DNA of 64,000 nucleotides, taken from the NCBI RefSeq assembly GCF_007096885.1, contig NZ_VJNO01000014.1, positions 104,630 to 168,629 on the forward strand. Reading direction: 5' to 3'. The DNA is from Streptomyces sp. 130 (GTDB lineage: Bacteria; Actinomycetota; Actinomycetes; Streptomycetales; Streptomycetaceae). Every line of letters starts with the position of its first letter. The stretch's first letter is position 1. Below are positions 1 through 8,398 of this stretch, piece after piece. The position numbers and the translations under genes were made by a program. Below the pieces are notes generated by a model. It made no database searches and was not told the DNA's origin. It was given only the letters and a program-made list of their open reading frames with translations.

Positions 1-2977
1 GCGGCGCGGCGGACCGGGCCGGGAGCGGCGCGTGCGGGCGGGGCGGGGCGACCGGGTCGGCGGCCACCCGCTGGACGACGGGCCCGGCTTGCGCACTCGG
101 GGCGTCGCGCCGCCAGGTGGCCGGTACGACGGGCCGGGTGGTCACGGCGGACGGACGGGCGGTGAACCCTTCGGCCGCCCCGGTCCGCACGGCGAGCGTC
201 CGCCCGGTGAGCAGGGCACGGGCCCGCTGCACGGGAGCGGGCCGGGCCGCGCGACGCGAGGGGACGGGGCGGACGCGGACGGGGGCCGGCTGCCCGGCGG
301 GCGGTTGCCCGGCGGGCGCGGTCCGCAGGGGCATCGCGGGGGGTGCGGCGGGACCGGGGCGCGCCCGGCGCGCGGCGTCGCTCGCGGTGCCGGCGGTGGG
401 CGGGAGGGCGGACAGGGGCGCGCCGAGCCCGCCCCGGGTGCGGGCGTGGGAGCCGGGGCCGGCGGGCGCGGGGTGCGCCGGACCGGTGGTGGGCTGCGCG
501 GGGGTGACGCCGTCCGGCGTCTGCCGCTGGACCACGGGCAGCGCGGGGCCGCCCGCGACCCGGTGGGCCGGCGCGAAGGGGGCGGCCTCTGCGGGGAGTT
601 CGCGGAGCGGCTTGCCCAGGGTAGGCCGGGCGGCGCCTCGGGGGGCCGCGGGTGCGCCCGGGGCGGGGCGGGGCGGGTGCACGCCGGCGGACGCGTCCGC
701 CTGGCGCTGGACGGCGGGCAGGGCGGGGGCGGACCCGTCCGCCTGGCGCTGCACCACGGGGAGCGCGGGCCCGTCCGGCGCACCCGGAGTGCCGGACGCG
801 TCCGCCTGGCGCTGGACCACCGGCAGGCCGGGAAGGGCTGCGGACGGCTGCCCGTCCGGGGCAGGGCGTACGGAGGGACCACCCGCCGGCCCGGCGGGCG
901 CGGCCGGGTTCGCCACGGGCGGCTGCCCGCCCAACGTCGGGCGCACGGACGGACCGCCCCCCGAACCGATGGACGCGGACGCGTCCGATTCCCGCCGCAC
1001 CACCGGCAGAGCGGGCCCGGCCGGGGCACCCGGCGCGGGCCGCTCCCGGGCGACCGGCGCGTCCGCCTGACGCTGGACCACCGGCAGAGCGGGCCCCGCC
1101 TGGGCACCCGCCTCCCCGGCGGCCCGGGCGCCCGGCGCCGGGCTCACGGCCGGACCGGCCGCCGGTCCGGCGGGGGCCTCCACCTGGCGCTGCACCACCG
1201 GCAGCGCAGGCCCCGCCGGCGTAACGGACGCGTCCGCTTGCCGCTGTACCGCCGGCAGTTCGGGCGCGGCCGGATTCGCCACGGGCGGCTGCCCGCCCAA
1301 CGTCGGGCGCACGGACGGACCGCCCCCCGAACCGGTGGACGCGGACGCGTCCGATTCCCGCCGAACCACCGGCAGAGCGGGCCCCGCCGGGGCACCCGCC
1401 TCTCCGGCGGGGGCCGACCCGTCCGTCACGCGCTGCACCACCGGCAGGGCGGGGCCGGACGCCTCGGCCGCCGGGCCCGCAGGGCCGCCCGCGCGGGGCA
1501 GTCCCCCCGCGGGCCCGGCCGACCCCGGCCCCGCCCCAGGCACGGCGGACGTGTCCGCCCGACGCTGCACCCCCGCCAGTCCAGGCCCGACCGGCGCCGC
1601 CACGGGCGGCTGCGCGTCCAGGGTCGGGCGCACGGACGGACCGGCCGCCGGACCGGCAGGCGCGGACCCATCCGTCACGCGCTGAACCACCGGCAGAGCG
1701 GGCCCCACCGGGGCACCCGCCTCTCCGCCAGCCCGGCCGCCCGGCGCCGGGCTCACCGCCGAACCGGCCGCCGGTCCTGCAGGCGCAGACCCGTCCGTCA
1801 TGCGCTGAACCACCGGCAGGGCGGGGCCGGACGGCTCAGCAACCGGGCCCGAAGGGCCGCCCCCGAAGGGCAGTTCACCCGACGGCCCGGCCGACCCCGG
1901 CCCTACCCCAGGCACGGCGGACGTGTCCGCCCGACGCTGCACCCCCGCCAGTCCAGGCCCGACCGGCGCCGCCACGGGCGGCTGCGCGTCCAGAGTCGGG
2001 CGCACGGACGGACCGGCCGCCGGACCGGCAGGCGCGGACCCGTCCGACGCGCGCTGCACCACCGGCAGAGCCGGGCCGGACGGCCCGGCACCCGAGCCCG
2101 AAGGGCCGCCCCCGAAGGGCAGCTCACCCGACGGCCCGGCCGACCCCGGCCCTACCCCGGGCACGGCGGACGTGTCCGCCCGACGCTGCACCACCGGCAG
2201 GGCCGGTCCCTCGGCGGAGGACGGCTCGTCCGCCTGGCGCCGCACCTCCGTGTCGGCCCCGGGCGGCAGCGCGCCCATGGGCTCGCCGAGACCAGGGCGT
2301 ACCGGCACCGCCGTGGAGGCGACGGCCGACACCGTGCGGGGAGCCGTCGCCGGGCGGCGGGCGACGATCAGCGGGGGCGCCGTGCGGCGGGCGCGTACCG
2401 GTGCGGGGGGCATCTGCGGCGACGCGGACCGCTCACCGCCACCGGACGCGGTACCGGCCACGGCCGGGACCACGCGCCTGGGCACGCCCGTGCTCCGGCC
2501 CGCCCGGGCCACCGGCGCCGAAGGCGCCAAGGGCGCCATGGGCGCAGCCGGGGCCCGGTCCGCCGGGGCGGCCTCCCCCTCACCCGGCGCCGAAGGCGCC
2601 ACCGGCGCCACCGCCCGCAACACCAGCGGCGCCCCCGAGGGCGCGGTGCGCGGCCTCCCCGGGGTCGCGGTCACGCCGTGCACCCGCCCCACCGGGGCCG
2701 ACGGCAGCACCGCGTGGCCGAGGTCGCCGTCGCTGTAGGCGACGTTCTGCCAGGACGCCAGGCCGGACCGGAAGCGCAGGCCGTCGCTGACGCCGATCGA
2801 GGACCGGGCGACGGTCACCACCGGCGGTGCGACGCGGCGCCAGCCGCCGTCCCAGTCCGCGCGGGGGTGCGCGGAGGCGGCGGCCACCCCGGGGACGGCA
2901 CCGGGCTCCGGCGCCCGGTCCGCCGCCTCGGAGGCGCCCGCCACCGGACGCTTCCGGAACCAGCCCCTCAACTCCAC
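1..2977 (-). CDS. Contractile-injection-system-linked ALPVVQR-repeat protein (3' end outside window)
   Basis: The reading frame stays open on the minus strand from a GTG at 2977 to the window edge, about 992 codons, so the C-terminus is missing. It starts five bases after the stop of the DUF6760-type gene and is probably the next gene of the sheath-tube operon. The first 95 or so residues look folded (a WFRKRPV start, then Trp- and Tyr-containing sequence). The rest is Pro/Ala/Gly-rich and carries about 15 copies of an (A)LPVVQR heptad, each followed by a variable acidic/Ser-rich piece such as ASDGS, MTDGS or RADTS. No catalytic motif, signal peptide or membrane segment is visible. I do not recognise a named domain. 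By position it could be a disordered baseplate-, cargo- or tether-type component. The strand is secure because the repeat only makes sense in this frame; the function is not known. Confidence 0.75.
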   Translation of the reverse strand, partial: MELRGWFRKRPVAGASEAADRAPEPGAVPGVAAASAHPRADWDGGWRRVAPPVVTVARSSIGVSDGLRFRSGLASWQNVAYSDGDLGHAVLPSAPVGRVHGVTATPGRPRTAPSGAPLVLRAVAPVAPSAPGEGEAAPADRAPAAPMAPLAPSAPVARAGRSTGVPRRVVPAVAGTASGGGERSASPQMPPAPVRARRTAPPLIVARRPATAPRTVSAVASTAVPVRPGLGEPMGALPPGADTEVRRQADEPSSAEGPALPVVQRRADTSAVPGVGPGSAGPSGELPFGGGPSGSGAGPSGPALPVVQRASDGSAPAGPAAGPSVRPTLDAQPPVAAPVGPGLAGVQRRADTSAVPGVGPGSAGPSGELPFGGGPSGPVAEPSGPALPVVQRMTDGSAPAGPAAGSAVSPAPGGRAGGEAGAPVGPALPVVQRVTDGSAPAGPAAGPSVRPTLDAQPPVAAPVGPGLAGVQRRADTSAVPGAGPGSAGPAGGLPRAGGPAGPAAEASGPALPVVQRVTDGSAPAGEAGAPAGPALPVVRRESDASASTGSGGGPSVRPTLGGQPPVANPAAPELPAVQRQADASVTPAGPALPVVQRQVEAPAGPAAGPAVSPAPGARAAGEAGAQAGPALPVVQRQADAPVARERPAPGAPAGPALPVVRRESDASASIGSGGGPSVRPTLGGQPPVANPAAPAGPAGGPSVRPAPDGQPSAALPGLPVVQRQADASGTPGAPDGPALPVVQRQADGSAPALPAVQRQADASAGVHPPRPAPGAPAAPRGAARPTLGKPLRELPAEAAPFAPAHRVAGGPALPVVQRQTPDGVTPAQPTTGPAHPAPAGPGSHARTRGGLGAPLSALPPTAGTASDAARRARPGPAAPPAMPLRTAPAGQPPAGQPAPVRVRPVPSRRAARPAPVQRARALLTGRTLAVRTGAAEGFTARPSAVTTRPVVPATWRRDAPSAQAGPVVQRVAADPVAPPRPHAPLPARSAAP
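500..2260 (-). repeat. Coding repeats of the ALPVVQR heptad
   Basis: About 15 LPVVQR-like units (variants LPAVQR, LPVVRR, LAGVQR) occur at irregular spacings of roughly 55-125 bases. Larger blocks are also duplicated. About 120 bases around 1540-1670 recur almost unchanged at 1910-2040, and about 120 bases around 905-1030 recur at 1270-1390. The array has therefore grown by segmental duplication as well as by heptad repetition. Confidence 0.8.
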
Positions 2978-2981
2978 GCCC

Positions 2982-3140
2982 TCACCCGCTCTCGTTCACG
3001 CGGGTGTTGATCCGCGCTATCTCCCTCACCCATTCCTGCCGCTCACCGTGTGTGAGGTCGAGGATCTCCTCGCGCTGCCAGTGGAAGTGGTAGGCGATGT
3101 ACGCGATCTCCTCCCGCAGCCGGGAAGGCGCGTACGTCAC
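2982..3140 (-). CDS. Small DUF6760-type CIS protein, 52 aa
   Basis: A 52-codon frame starts with GTG at 3140 and overlaps the stop of the upstream tail-assembly gene as GTGA, which argues for translational coupling. The protein begins VTYAPSRLREEIAYIAYHF and continues WQREEILDLTHGERQEWV. This amphipathic, acidic/aromatic pattern matches the small DUF6760-type proteins found between tube and baseplate genes in actinobacterial injection systems. In phage terms it resembles a small tail-assembly factor. The family assignment is from memory of the sequence pattern and gene position. No enzymatic motif is present. Confidence 0.8.
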   Translation of the reverse strand: MTYAPSRLREEIAYIAYHFHWQREEILDLTHGERQEWVREIARINTRVNESG

Positions 3141-3625
3141 GATTCCCCCAGGCGCTCACCCGACAGGTCAACCTCGAACGAGCCCTGGCACAGCGGACAG
3201 GTGACCGCCGCGTGGGTGTGGCCCTCGCTGTTGATGCGGCGGTAGAAGTCCTGGAGGAACGCCACATCGGTCGCGTACATCCGCTCGACCACCCCGGCGT
3301 GCACATCGGTGATCGTGCCGAGGCGGGTGATGACCTGGCTGAGGAGCACCACGCTCAGGTACGCGGGGTTCTCCTTGACCCGGAGGTCGATCTGCGGACG
3401 CAGTTCGTCGCGGGCGGTGGCCAGCCGCATGGTCCCGGTCCGGTGGGTCCGGCCCTCGTCGTCCACGTAACCGCGCGGCAGCTCGAAGTCGAACTCGTCG
3501 GGCCGGCGGGCGGCCGGGGGCGGCGCCGGGGCGGGGGCCGGGGCCTCGGTCGGCGCCGGCGCGGCGGCGGCGAGGCTGTCCAGGACCTCCTCGAGACCGC
3601 CGCCGGAAACGGTCCTGCGCCTCAT
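3137..3625 (-). CDS. Phage-tail assembly-type protein of the CIS, 162 aa
   Basis: The ATG at 3625 overlaps the stop of the tube gene as ATGA, which fixes the start; longer frames upstream would run through the tube gene. Residues about 10-50 are an Ala/Pro-rich linker. From about residue 50 (FDFELPRGYVDDEGRTH) the protein is compact. The region RDELRPQIDLRVKENPAY followed by a helical stretch is typical of the tail-assembly proteins encoded next to tube genes. Near the C-terminus a CPLC pair could bind metal, but only one such pair is present. It probably acts as a chaperone or adaptor during tube or baseplate assembly in the cytoplasm. Confidence 0.8.
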   Translation of the reverse strand: MRRRTVSGGGLEEVLDSLAAAAPAPTEAPAPAPAPPPAARRPDEFDFELPRGYVDDEGRTHRTGTMRLATARDELRPQIDLRVKENPAYLSVVLLSQVITRLGTITDVHAGVVERMYATDVAFLQDFYRRINSEGHTHAAVTCPLCQGSFEVDLSGERLGES

Positions 3626-4062
3626 TCGACCACGATCTCCTCGAAGGTGATGGTGACCGTCTCGGTCGCGGCGCTGGACTCGCCGGCCTTCAGCGAGGGG
3701 CCCTCCCAGCGGCTGGCCCAGCCCTGCATCAGCTGGATGCGGCGGACGGTGTCGCCCTTGGAGTCCTTGATCTCGATGGTGAGGTTCTGCCGCGCGGTGT
3801 CGACGGCGCCGTTGTTCAGCGTCTCCTTGATCCACTTGGTGAACTCGCTGCTCTTGTCGAGTCCCCGGGTGATCGTCACCTCACCGGCCTGTCGCGCGCC
3901 GGGCTGCTTGCGGATGATCTGCTTGCCGGTGGAGGTCACCTGCCGGACCTCCACCACCTCCTCCTCGACGGTCAGGCCGCTGATCTCCTGGATGGACTCC
4001 ACGAGATAGCCGCCGAGCTGCACGCCGAAGACGTGGGTGGAAAGAGCGTCGCCCTCTGCCAT
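3622..4062 (-). CDS. CIS inner tube protein (gp19-like), 146 aa
   Basis: The length and pattern match T4 gp19-like tail tube proteins: FGVQLGGYLVESIQEISGL near the N-terminus, a central TITRGLDKSSEF segment and the C-terminal EGPSLKAGES ... TVTITFEEIVVE strands. In this family such proteins stack as hexameric rings to form the inner tube expelled on sheath contraction. The gene lies 63 bases after the sheath gene and overlaps the next gene by four bases, so it is the second gene of the structural operon. An ATG at 4062 is preceded by a modest AGGTGA. Confidence 0.95.
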   Translation of the reverse strand: MAEGDALSTHVFGVQLGGYLVESIQEISGLTVEEEVVEVRQVTSTGKQIIRKQPGARQAGEVTITRGLDKSSEFTKWIKETLNNGAVDTARQNLTIEIKDSKGDTVRRIQLMQGWASRWEGPSLKAGESSAATETVTITFEEIVVE

Positions 4063-4125
4063 GACTGTGTGTCACCTGTTCCGTTCGTTGTCGCCTGCGG
4101 TGTTACTGCGGGAGAGGGACGGCTG

Positions 4126-5652
4126 TCACTCGTCCACGAGGCTCGTGCTGTCCGAGAACTGCGAGAGCCGGAAGACGACGAACTCCGCCGGCTTCACCGG
4201 AGCGACGCCGATCTCGCAGACGACCTGTCCGAGGTCGATGGACTCCTGCGGGTTGTTGTCCCGGTCGCACTTGACGTAGAACGCCTCTTCCGCCGTACGG
4301 CCGAAGAGCGCGCCCCGGCGCCATTCCTCGGAGAGGAACGCGGTGACGTTGCGCCGGATGCTCGACCAGAGGCGGTCGTCGTTCGGCTCGAAGACGACCC
4401 ACTGGGTGCCCAGGAGGATCGACTCCTCCAGGTAGTTGAAGAGCCGACGGACGTTGAGGTAGCGCCAGGCCGGGTCGGAGGAGAGGGTGCGGGCGCCCCA
4501 GATCCGGATGCCCCGGCCGGGGAACGCGCGCACGCAGTTGACGCCGATCGGGTTGAGGAGGTCCTGCTCGCCCCGGCTCAGGCGGAGTTCGAGGTCGAGC
4601 GCGCCCCGGATGACCTCGTTGGCGGGGGCCTTGTGCACACCGCGCTCGCCGTCGCTGCGGGCCCAGACGCCGGCGACGTGGCCGCTCGGGGGCATCAGGG
4701 TCTGGCGGCCGGTGGCCGGGTCGAGGACCTTGAGCCAGGGGTAGTACACGGTCGCGTAGCGCGAGTCGTAGCCGGCGTCGTCGTTGCGCCAGGTGCGCAC
4801 GCGCTGGGCGTTCATGCCGGGCGGGGTGTCCAGGACGGCGACCCGGTCGCCCATCTGCTCGCAGTGCGCGATGAGGGCGAGCTGTACGGCCCGGACGCCC
4901 TCGTCGTCGATGTCACCGCGCTGGTGGGCGCTCATCAGGTCGGGGACGGCGACCATGGTGATCTCGTCGATCGCCTCCAGGGCCGCGATGCCCGTACGCT
5001 CCGCCGCGTCGCCCACGTACTCGGTGGGGCCGGTCCGGCCGGTGGTGCTCGCGTCCGGCGCGGCGGGCGCGAGGGTGAGGCTCTGCTTCTCGGGGCGGGA
5101 CTGCGCCGCGCCGGGCTGCTCGGTGACCTCGATGAACTTGGACTGGCGGGCCTGGGTGACGAGGTAGCCCTTGACGTTCTTGCGCACGGAGGTGTCGAAG
5201 GTCTCCACCACCTTGCCGCCCTGACGGACCAGCAGGCGGAAGCGGTCCTCCGGCGGGTTCTCGCCCTCGGCGTCGGCGACCTCGATGGAGATCCCGTCAC
5301 CGGCGCCCTGGCGGGCCGCGACCAGGAAGCCGCCGATGGCCACGGAGGGGGCCGTCGCGGGCGCGGTGTCCCGGGGGGCGTCCTCGGCGGGGCCGCCGAT
5401 CCGGACGATGTACGCGGCGCCGCCGCCGTTGCTGAAGAAGCCGTGGACGGCGAGCGTCAGATACGTGTCCGGGGTGAAGGTGCCGAACGTCGAAACGTAC
5501 TGGTCCCAACTGGTCACCAGCGTCGGCCGGTGGAAGGGGCCGGTCTCCGCGAAGCCGACGAAGGCGGCGACGGCGGTGCCGACACCCTCGATGGGCCGTG
5601 CTCCGGACTGCACCTCCTCCACGTAAACACCTGGGGTGAGGTACGACGGCAT
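4126..5652 (-). CDS. CIS contractile sheath protein, 508 aa
   Basis: It begins MPSYLTPGVYVEEVQSG, the characteristic start of phage and R-type tail sheath proteins. The C-terminal part contains RGIRIWGARTLSSDPAWRY and GTQWVVFEPNDDRLW, which are conserved sheath signatures. Sheath subunits wrap the inner tube and contract to drive it forward. AAGGAG lies seven bases before the ATG. It is the first gene of a minus-strand operon (sheath, tube, assembly protein, DUF6760-type, repeat protein). With no capsid, terminase or lysis genes in the window, and a Pvc15-type ATPase and Pvc16-type cap nearby, this is a phage-tail-derived injection system rather than a prophage. Confidence 0.97.
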   Translation of the reverse strand: MPSYLTPGVYVEEVQSGARPIEGVGTAVAAFVGFAETGPFHRPTLVTSWDQYVSTFGTFTPDTYLTLAVHGFFSNGGGAAYIVRIGGPAEDAPRDTAPATAPSVAIGGFLVAARQGAGDGISIEVADAEGENPPEDRFRLLVRQGGKVVETFDTSVRKNVKGYLVTQARQSKFIEVTEQPGAAQSRPEKQSLTLAPAAPDASTTGRTGPTEYVGDAAERTGIAALEAIDEITMVAVPDLMSAHQRGDIDDEGVRAVQLALIAHCEQMGDRVAVLDTPPGMNAQRVRTWRNDDAGYDSRYATVYYPWLKVLDPATGRQTLMPPSGHVAGVWARSDGERGVHKAPANEVIRGALDLELRLSRGEQDLLNPIGVNCVRAFPGRGIRIWGARTLSSDPAWRYLNVRRLFNYLEESILLGTQWVVFEPNDDRLWSSIRRNVTAFLSEEWRRGALFGRTAEEAFYVKCDRDNNPQESIDLGQVVCEIGVAPVKPAEFVVFRLSQFSDSTSLVDE

Positions 5653-6122
5653 GCTCGCTCCTTCGGCTGGTCAGTCGTTCGCCCGCCCAGTCTTGCCAGG
5701 GCGTGCGCGGGAGCAGTAGGTCTCAAAGTCCTGGCCGGGGGGCAGGGCGGCTGCCTTTCCGGGGCGGTGCGTCCACACACCGGACACGAGGGATTAGTTT
5801 TGGCCAGAAAGTCGCGAGCGGGTCGGTGAGATCGGCTGGATTTCTACGGGCACTCCGGGGAACCGGATGAGTGCCGATCCGCTCCGCCGAGCACGCGGCT
5901 CAGTGGTCCAGTCCATTCGTCGCGCACGGAAATGACCGGGAATCACCCGGGAAACACCGGAATTGGCCCGCTGCCCGCGCTCCGCGCATTTACGAGTCCA
6001 ACCGTTCCGGGTGTGTCCGGGTGTGTGAAGGGACACACCCGGATGAACACTCGGTGGCGCATCCCCGCAGGTGAGAAACCCGTCTGTTCACATGACCGGA
6101 ACGGACGGCCAGGAACCCGGCG
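5653..6122 (-). promoter_or_regulatory. Intergenic region upstream of the CIS structural operon
   Basis: This 470-base gap has no convincing gene on either strand. It should hold the promoter of the sheath operon, whose first gene starts at 5652. At its far end is a strong hairpin at 6006-6043. I did not find a confident promoter hexamer pair. Confidence 0.5.
6006..6043 (-). terminator. 13-bp perfect inverted repeat, likely terminator
   Basis: TCCGGGTGTGTCC (6006-6018) and its exact complement GGACACACCCGGA (6031-6043) are separated by 12 bases. The hairpin lies about 80 bases beyond the stop of the minus-strand membrane-protein gene at 6123 and before the sheath operon. It would stop read-through into the structural genes. 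There is no clear U-run, as is common in Streptomyces. Confidence 0.65.
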
Positions 6123-7457
6123 CTATCGTTCCTCTCGCGAAACATCGCTCAGCACGCCGCTGACATTGAGCACTTGGTGACAGCCGGAAGCCTGCTTACC
6201 GGTGGCCGGAGTCCCGGGCTTCGCGCAGGTCACGGAAACGGTGACCGCCGCCTTCTCCGGAATCTGAATGGGGGTGACCCAGTGATAGTCCTGGTTCCTG
6301 AACGTCTCCAGGGCAATGGTGGTGATCTTCCGCTGCCCGAAGGAGATGGTCAGCAGCCCCTCGTCGCCCTGGAAATTGGCCACGACGATGTCCGTGACAC
6401 CGAAGGTCTTGCCTTCCGGGACCACATAGGTGCCGTTCTTCCGGCCGCCGGCGTCCGTCTGCACGTCGATGGTCTGGGAGCTCTGCAGGCCGCCGCCGCC
6501 ACCGGAGCCGCCCGGGCCGCCGGTGCCGCCGGTCGAGCCGCCGCCGCCGCTCGTGGCGCCGCCGGGCCCGGCGGCGCCCCCCGAGCCCTGCCCCTCGCCC
6601 TGGGGCTCCTGCTGTCCGCCACCGGAGGCCGAACCGCCCTGCTGGGGCTGCCGGTTCTCCTCCTGCGCGGCCTTGGCGCCCGCCTCCTCGGCGGTGGAGC
6701 GGACGGCCGGACGCACCAGCGCGAACCAGGCGAGCAGCAGCGCGAGCACCGCCGCGAGCAGGATCAGCAGCCACTTCGGAAAGACCGGGATCTGGGCGAA
6801 CTCGCCCGGCAGCGGCTCCGCCCCGCCCTCCCGGGGCCCCTCGGCCCCGGCGTCCTGCGGCTCCCCGGCCACCACCTCGAACGGCCAGGCGGCCGGCGCG
6901 CCGAACCAGATCAGCTTCCGGGCCCGGACCTTGAGGCCCGCCTCGGCGGACTCCCCCGGCTCCAGCTTCCGGCGCTCCGGCGTGAACGCGAGGCGCAGTT
7001 CCTCGCCGGGCTGCCGGGCACTCAGGGCCACCTCCGTGGGAGCGTTCCCACGGTTCTGTACGACGGTACGGAAGCGGGCCCCCAGCCAGCCCCGGCGGCG
7101 CCCCGGTTCCAGGCGTGCGCGCAGCTCGTGGAACGGCTCGACCACCACCGTCATCTCCGGGACGGCCACCGACTCGGGGTGCTCGGCGGGCAACACCCTT
7201 ATCCCCAGGGGCTTCTCGCCGGCCGGGACCTCGTGGGACCGGGGCGGCGCGAAGCGCACCGTGACGGTCTCGGAGGTGCCGGGGTAGAGGGAGACCCGGG
7301 CCGGTTCCACCGTGGTCCACGCCGCACAGTCGCCGACCACGTCGAGGGTGTATGCCTCGACGATGTCCCCGTCGTTGCGCACGGTCAGCGTGGTCGTCGC
7401 TTCGGCGCCGGGCGACACCGTCACCGTGGGCATTGCGAGTTCGGCAGATGTGGTCAC
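6123..7457 (-). CDS. CIS-locus membrane protein with Ig-like N-domain and beta-type C-domain, 444 aa
   Basis: Residues about 10-200 look like two beta-sandwich modules (TVSPGAEATTTLTVRNDGD, later a FRTVVQNRGNAPTEV stretch). A single membrane helix follows at about 229-248 (WLLILLAAVLALLLAWF). Residues about 255-323 are a Gly/Ser/Gln-rich linker, and the last 120 residues form a compact probably beta-rich domain. There is no signal peptide, so the N-terminal half is probably cytoplasmic and the C-terminal half outside. Streptomyces homologues are often labelled 'hydrolytic protein', but no catalytic motif is visible. Its place in the CIS locus suggests it could tether the particle to the membrane; that is inference. 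Start GTG at 7457. Confidence 0.8.
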   Translation of the reverse strand: MTTSAELAMPTVTVSPGAEATTTLTVRNDGDIVEAYTLDVVGDCAAWTTVEPARVSLYPGTSETVTVRFAPPRSHEVPAGEKPLGIRVLPAEHPESVAVPEMTVVVEPFHELRARLEPGRRRGWLGARFRTVVQNRGNAPTEVALSARQPGEELRLAFTPERRKLEPGESAEAGLKVRARKLIWFGAPAAWPFEVVAGEPQDAGAEGPREGGAEPLPGEFAQIPVFPKWLLILLAAVLALLLAWFALVRPAVRSTAEEAGAKAAQEENRQPQQGGSASGGGQQEPQGEGQGSGGAAGPGGATSGGGGSTGGTGGPGGSGGGGGLQSSQTIDVQTDAGGRKNGTYVVPEGKTFGVTDIVVANFQGDEGLLTISFGQRKITTIALETFRNQDYHWVTPIQIPEKAAVTVSVTCAKPGTPATGKQASGCHQVLNVSGVLSDVSREER

Positions 7458-7657
7458 CCTGCGACGCTAGGCCGCGGCGCGCCCCCGGCAGCAGGGGCGC
7501 GAGGGCAATGTCGGGGCAGGGGCGATGCCCCGGGGGCACACCCGCGCCGGGTGCCCGCGCCGCACCCCCGCGCGAGGTCGCCCTGCGCTCCCCGGACGTA
7601 CGCGCACGGCACCGGACGTAACGGAATTCGGCGGAAGCGGCCCAGAAGGACGAGCAC
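7458..7657. promoter_or_regulatory. Divergent promoter region between the CIS membrane protein and the LuxR regulator
   Basis: Two genes diverge from this 200-base spacer, so it should contain promoters for both. AAGGA about eight bases before the ATG at 7658 is the ribosome site of the regulator. No unambiguous operator was found. Confidence 0.5.
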
Positions 7658-8398
7658 ATGACCACGATCACGACAGACATGACGAAGACGGGGGCGGCGG
7701 GCCCGCGCGACCTCCCCCTGCCCACGCAGCCCGCGCAGCCCGCGCAGCCCGCGCCCGGCATAGCCGGCCCGGCGTCCGGCCGGGTCTCGGTGGCGGTGTA
7801 CGCGGAGGACCTGATCCTCCGGACCGGGGTGGTGCAACAGCTGCGCCGGCGCCCGGAGATCGAGCTGGTCCCGGACGAGGAGGCGGACCGGGCCCAGGTC
7901 TCCCTGGTGGTGGTGGACGTGGTGAACGAGCCCGCCGTCCAGCTCCTGCACCGCCTCCAGCGCAACACCGCGACCCGGACCGGCCTGGTCGTCGGCTACT
8001 TCGAGGCGGGCGCCCTGCAGACCCTGATCGAGTACGGGGTGGCCGCGGTGCTGCGGCGCGGGGAGGCCGACCAGGACCGGCTGGTCCACCTCGTGACGGC
8101 CATCGCGAAGGGCGAGGGGGTCCTTCCCGGGGACCTCCTCGGCAAGCTCATCGACCACGTCAGCAGCCTGCACCGCTCGGTCCTGGACCCGAGGGGCCTC
8201 TCGCTGTCCACGCTCACCACACGGGAGGCGGAGATGATCCGGCTGGTGTCGGAGGGCTACGGCACGGCGGAGATCGCGCAGAAGACCGCGTACTCCGAAC
8301 GCACCGTCAAGAACGTGCTGCACGAGGTCGCGACCCGGCTCAACCTGCGCAACCGGGCGCACGCGGTGGGGTACGCGATGCGGCACGGGCTGATCTGA
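7658..8398 (+). CDS. LuxR-family DNA-binding regulator of the CIS locus, 246 aa
   Basis: The C-terminal 60 residues are a LuxR/FixJ helix-turn-helix (LTTREAEMIRLVSEGYGTAE, then SERTVKNVLHEVATRLNL). The N-terminal part resembles a response-regulator receiver fold (VSVAVYAEDLILRTGVVQQL, VSLVVVDVVNEPA). The spot where the phosphoacceptor Asp is expected reads VVVDVV, and the acidic pocket looks incomplete, so it may be an atypical, phosphorylation-independent receiver. A Pro/Ala/Gln-rich leader of about 40 residues precedes it. It is divergent from the CIS membrane protein and upstream of the cap/ATPase operon, and probably controls the cluster. Confidence 0.9.
   Translation: MTTITTDMTKTGAAGPRDLPLPTQPAQPAQPAPGIAGPASGRVSVAVYAEDLILRTGVVQQLRRRPEIELVPDEEADRAQVSLVVVDVVNEPAVQLLHRLQRNTATRTGLVVGYFEAGALQTLIEYGVAAVLRRGEADQDRLVHLVTAIAKGEGVLPGDLLGKLIDHVSSLHRSVLDPRGLSLSTLTTREAEMIRLVSEGYGTAEIAQKTAYSERTVKNVLHEVATRLNLRNRAHAVGYAMRHGLI

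Noticed and set aside
32..3010. A 992-codon plus-strand frame over the repeat protein
   Set aside because: It is a GC-bias shadow. The minus frame has the regular LPVVQR repeat, sensible start and coupling to the CIS operon; the plus frame is mostly Arg/Gly.
4033..5829. Long plus-strand frame antisense to the sheath gene
   Set aside because: No recognisable domain and the sheath reading is unmistakable.
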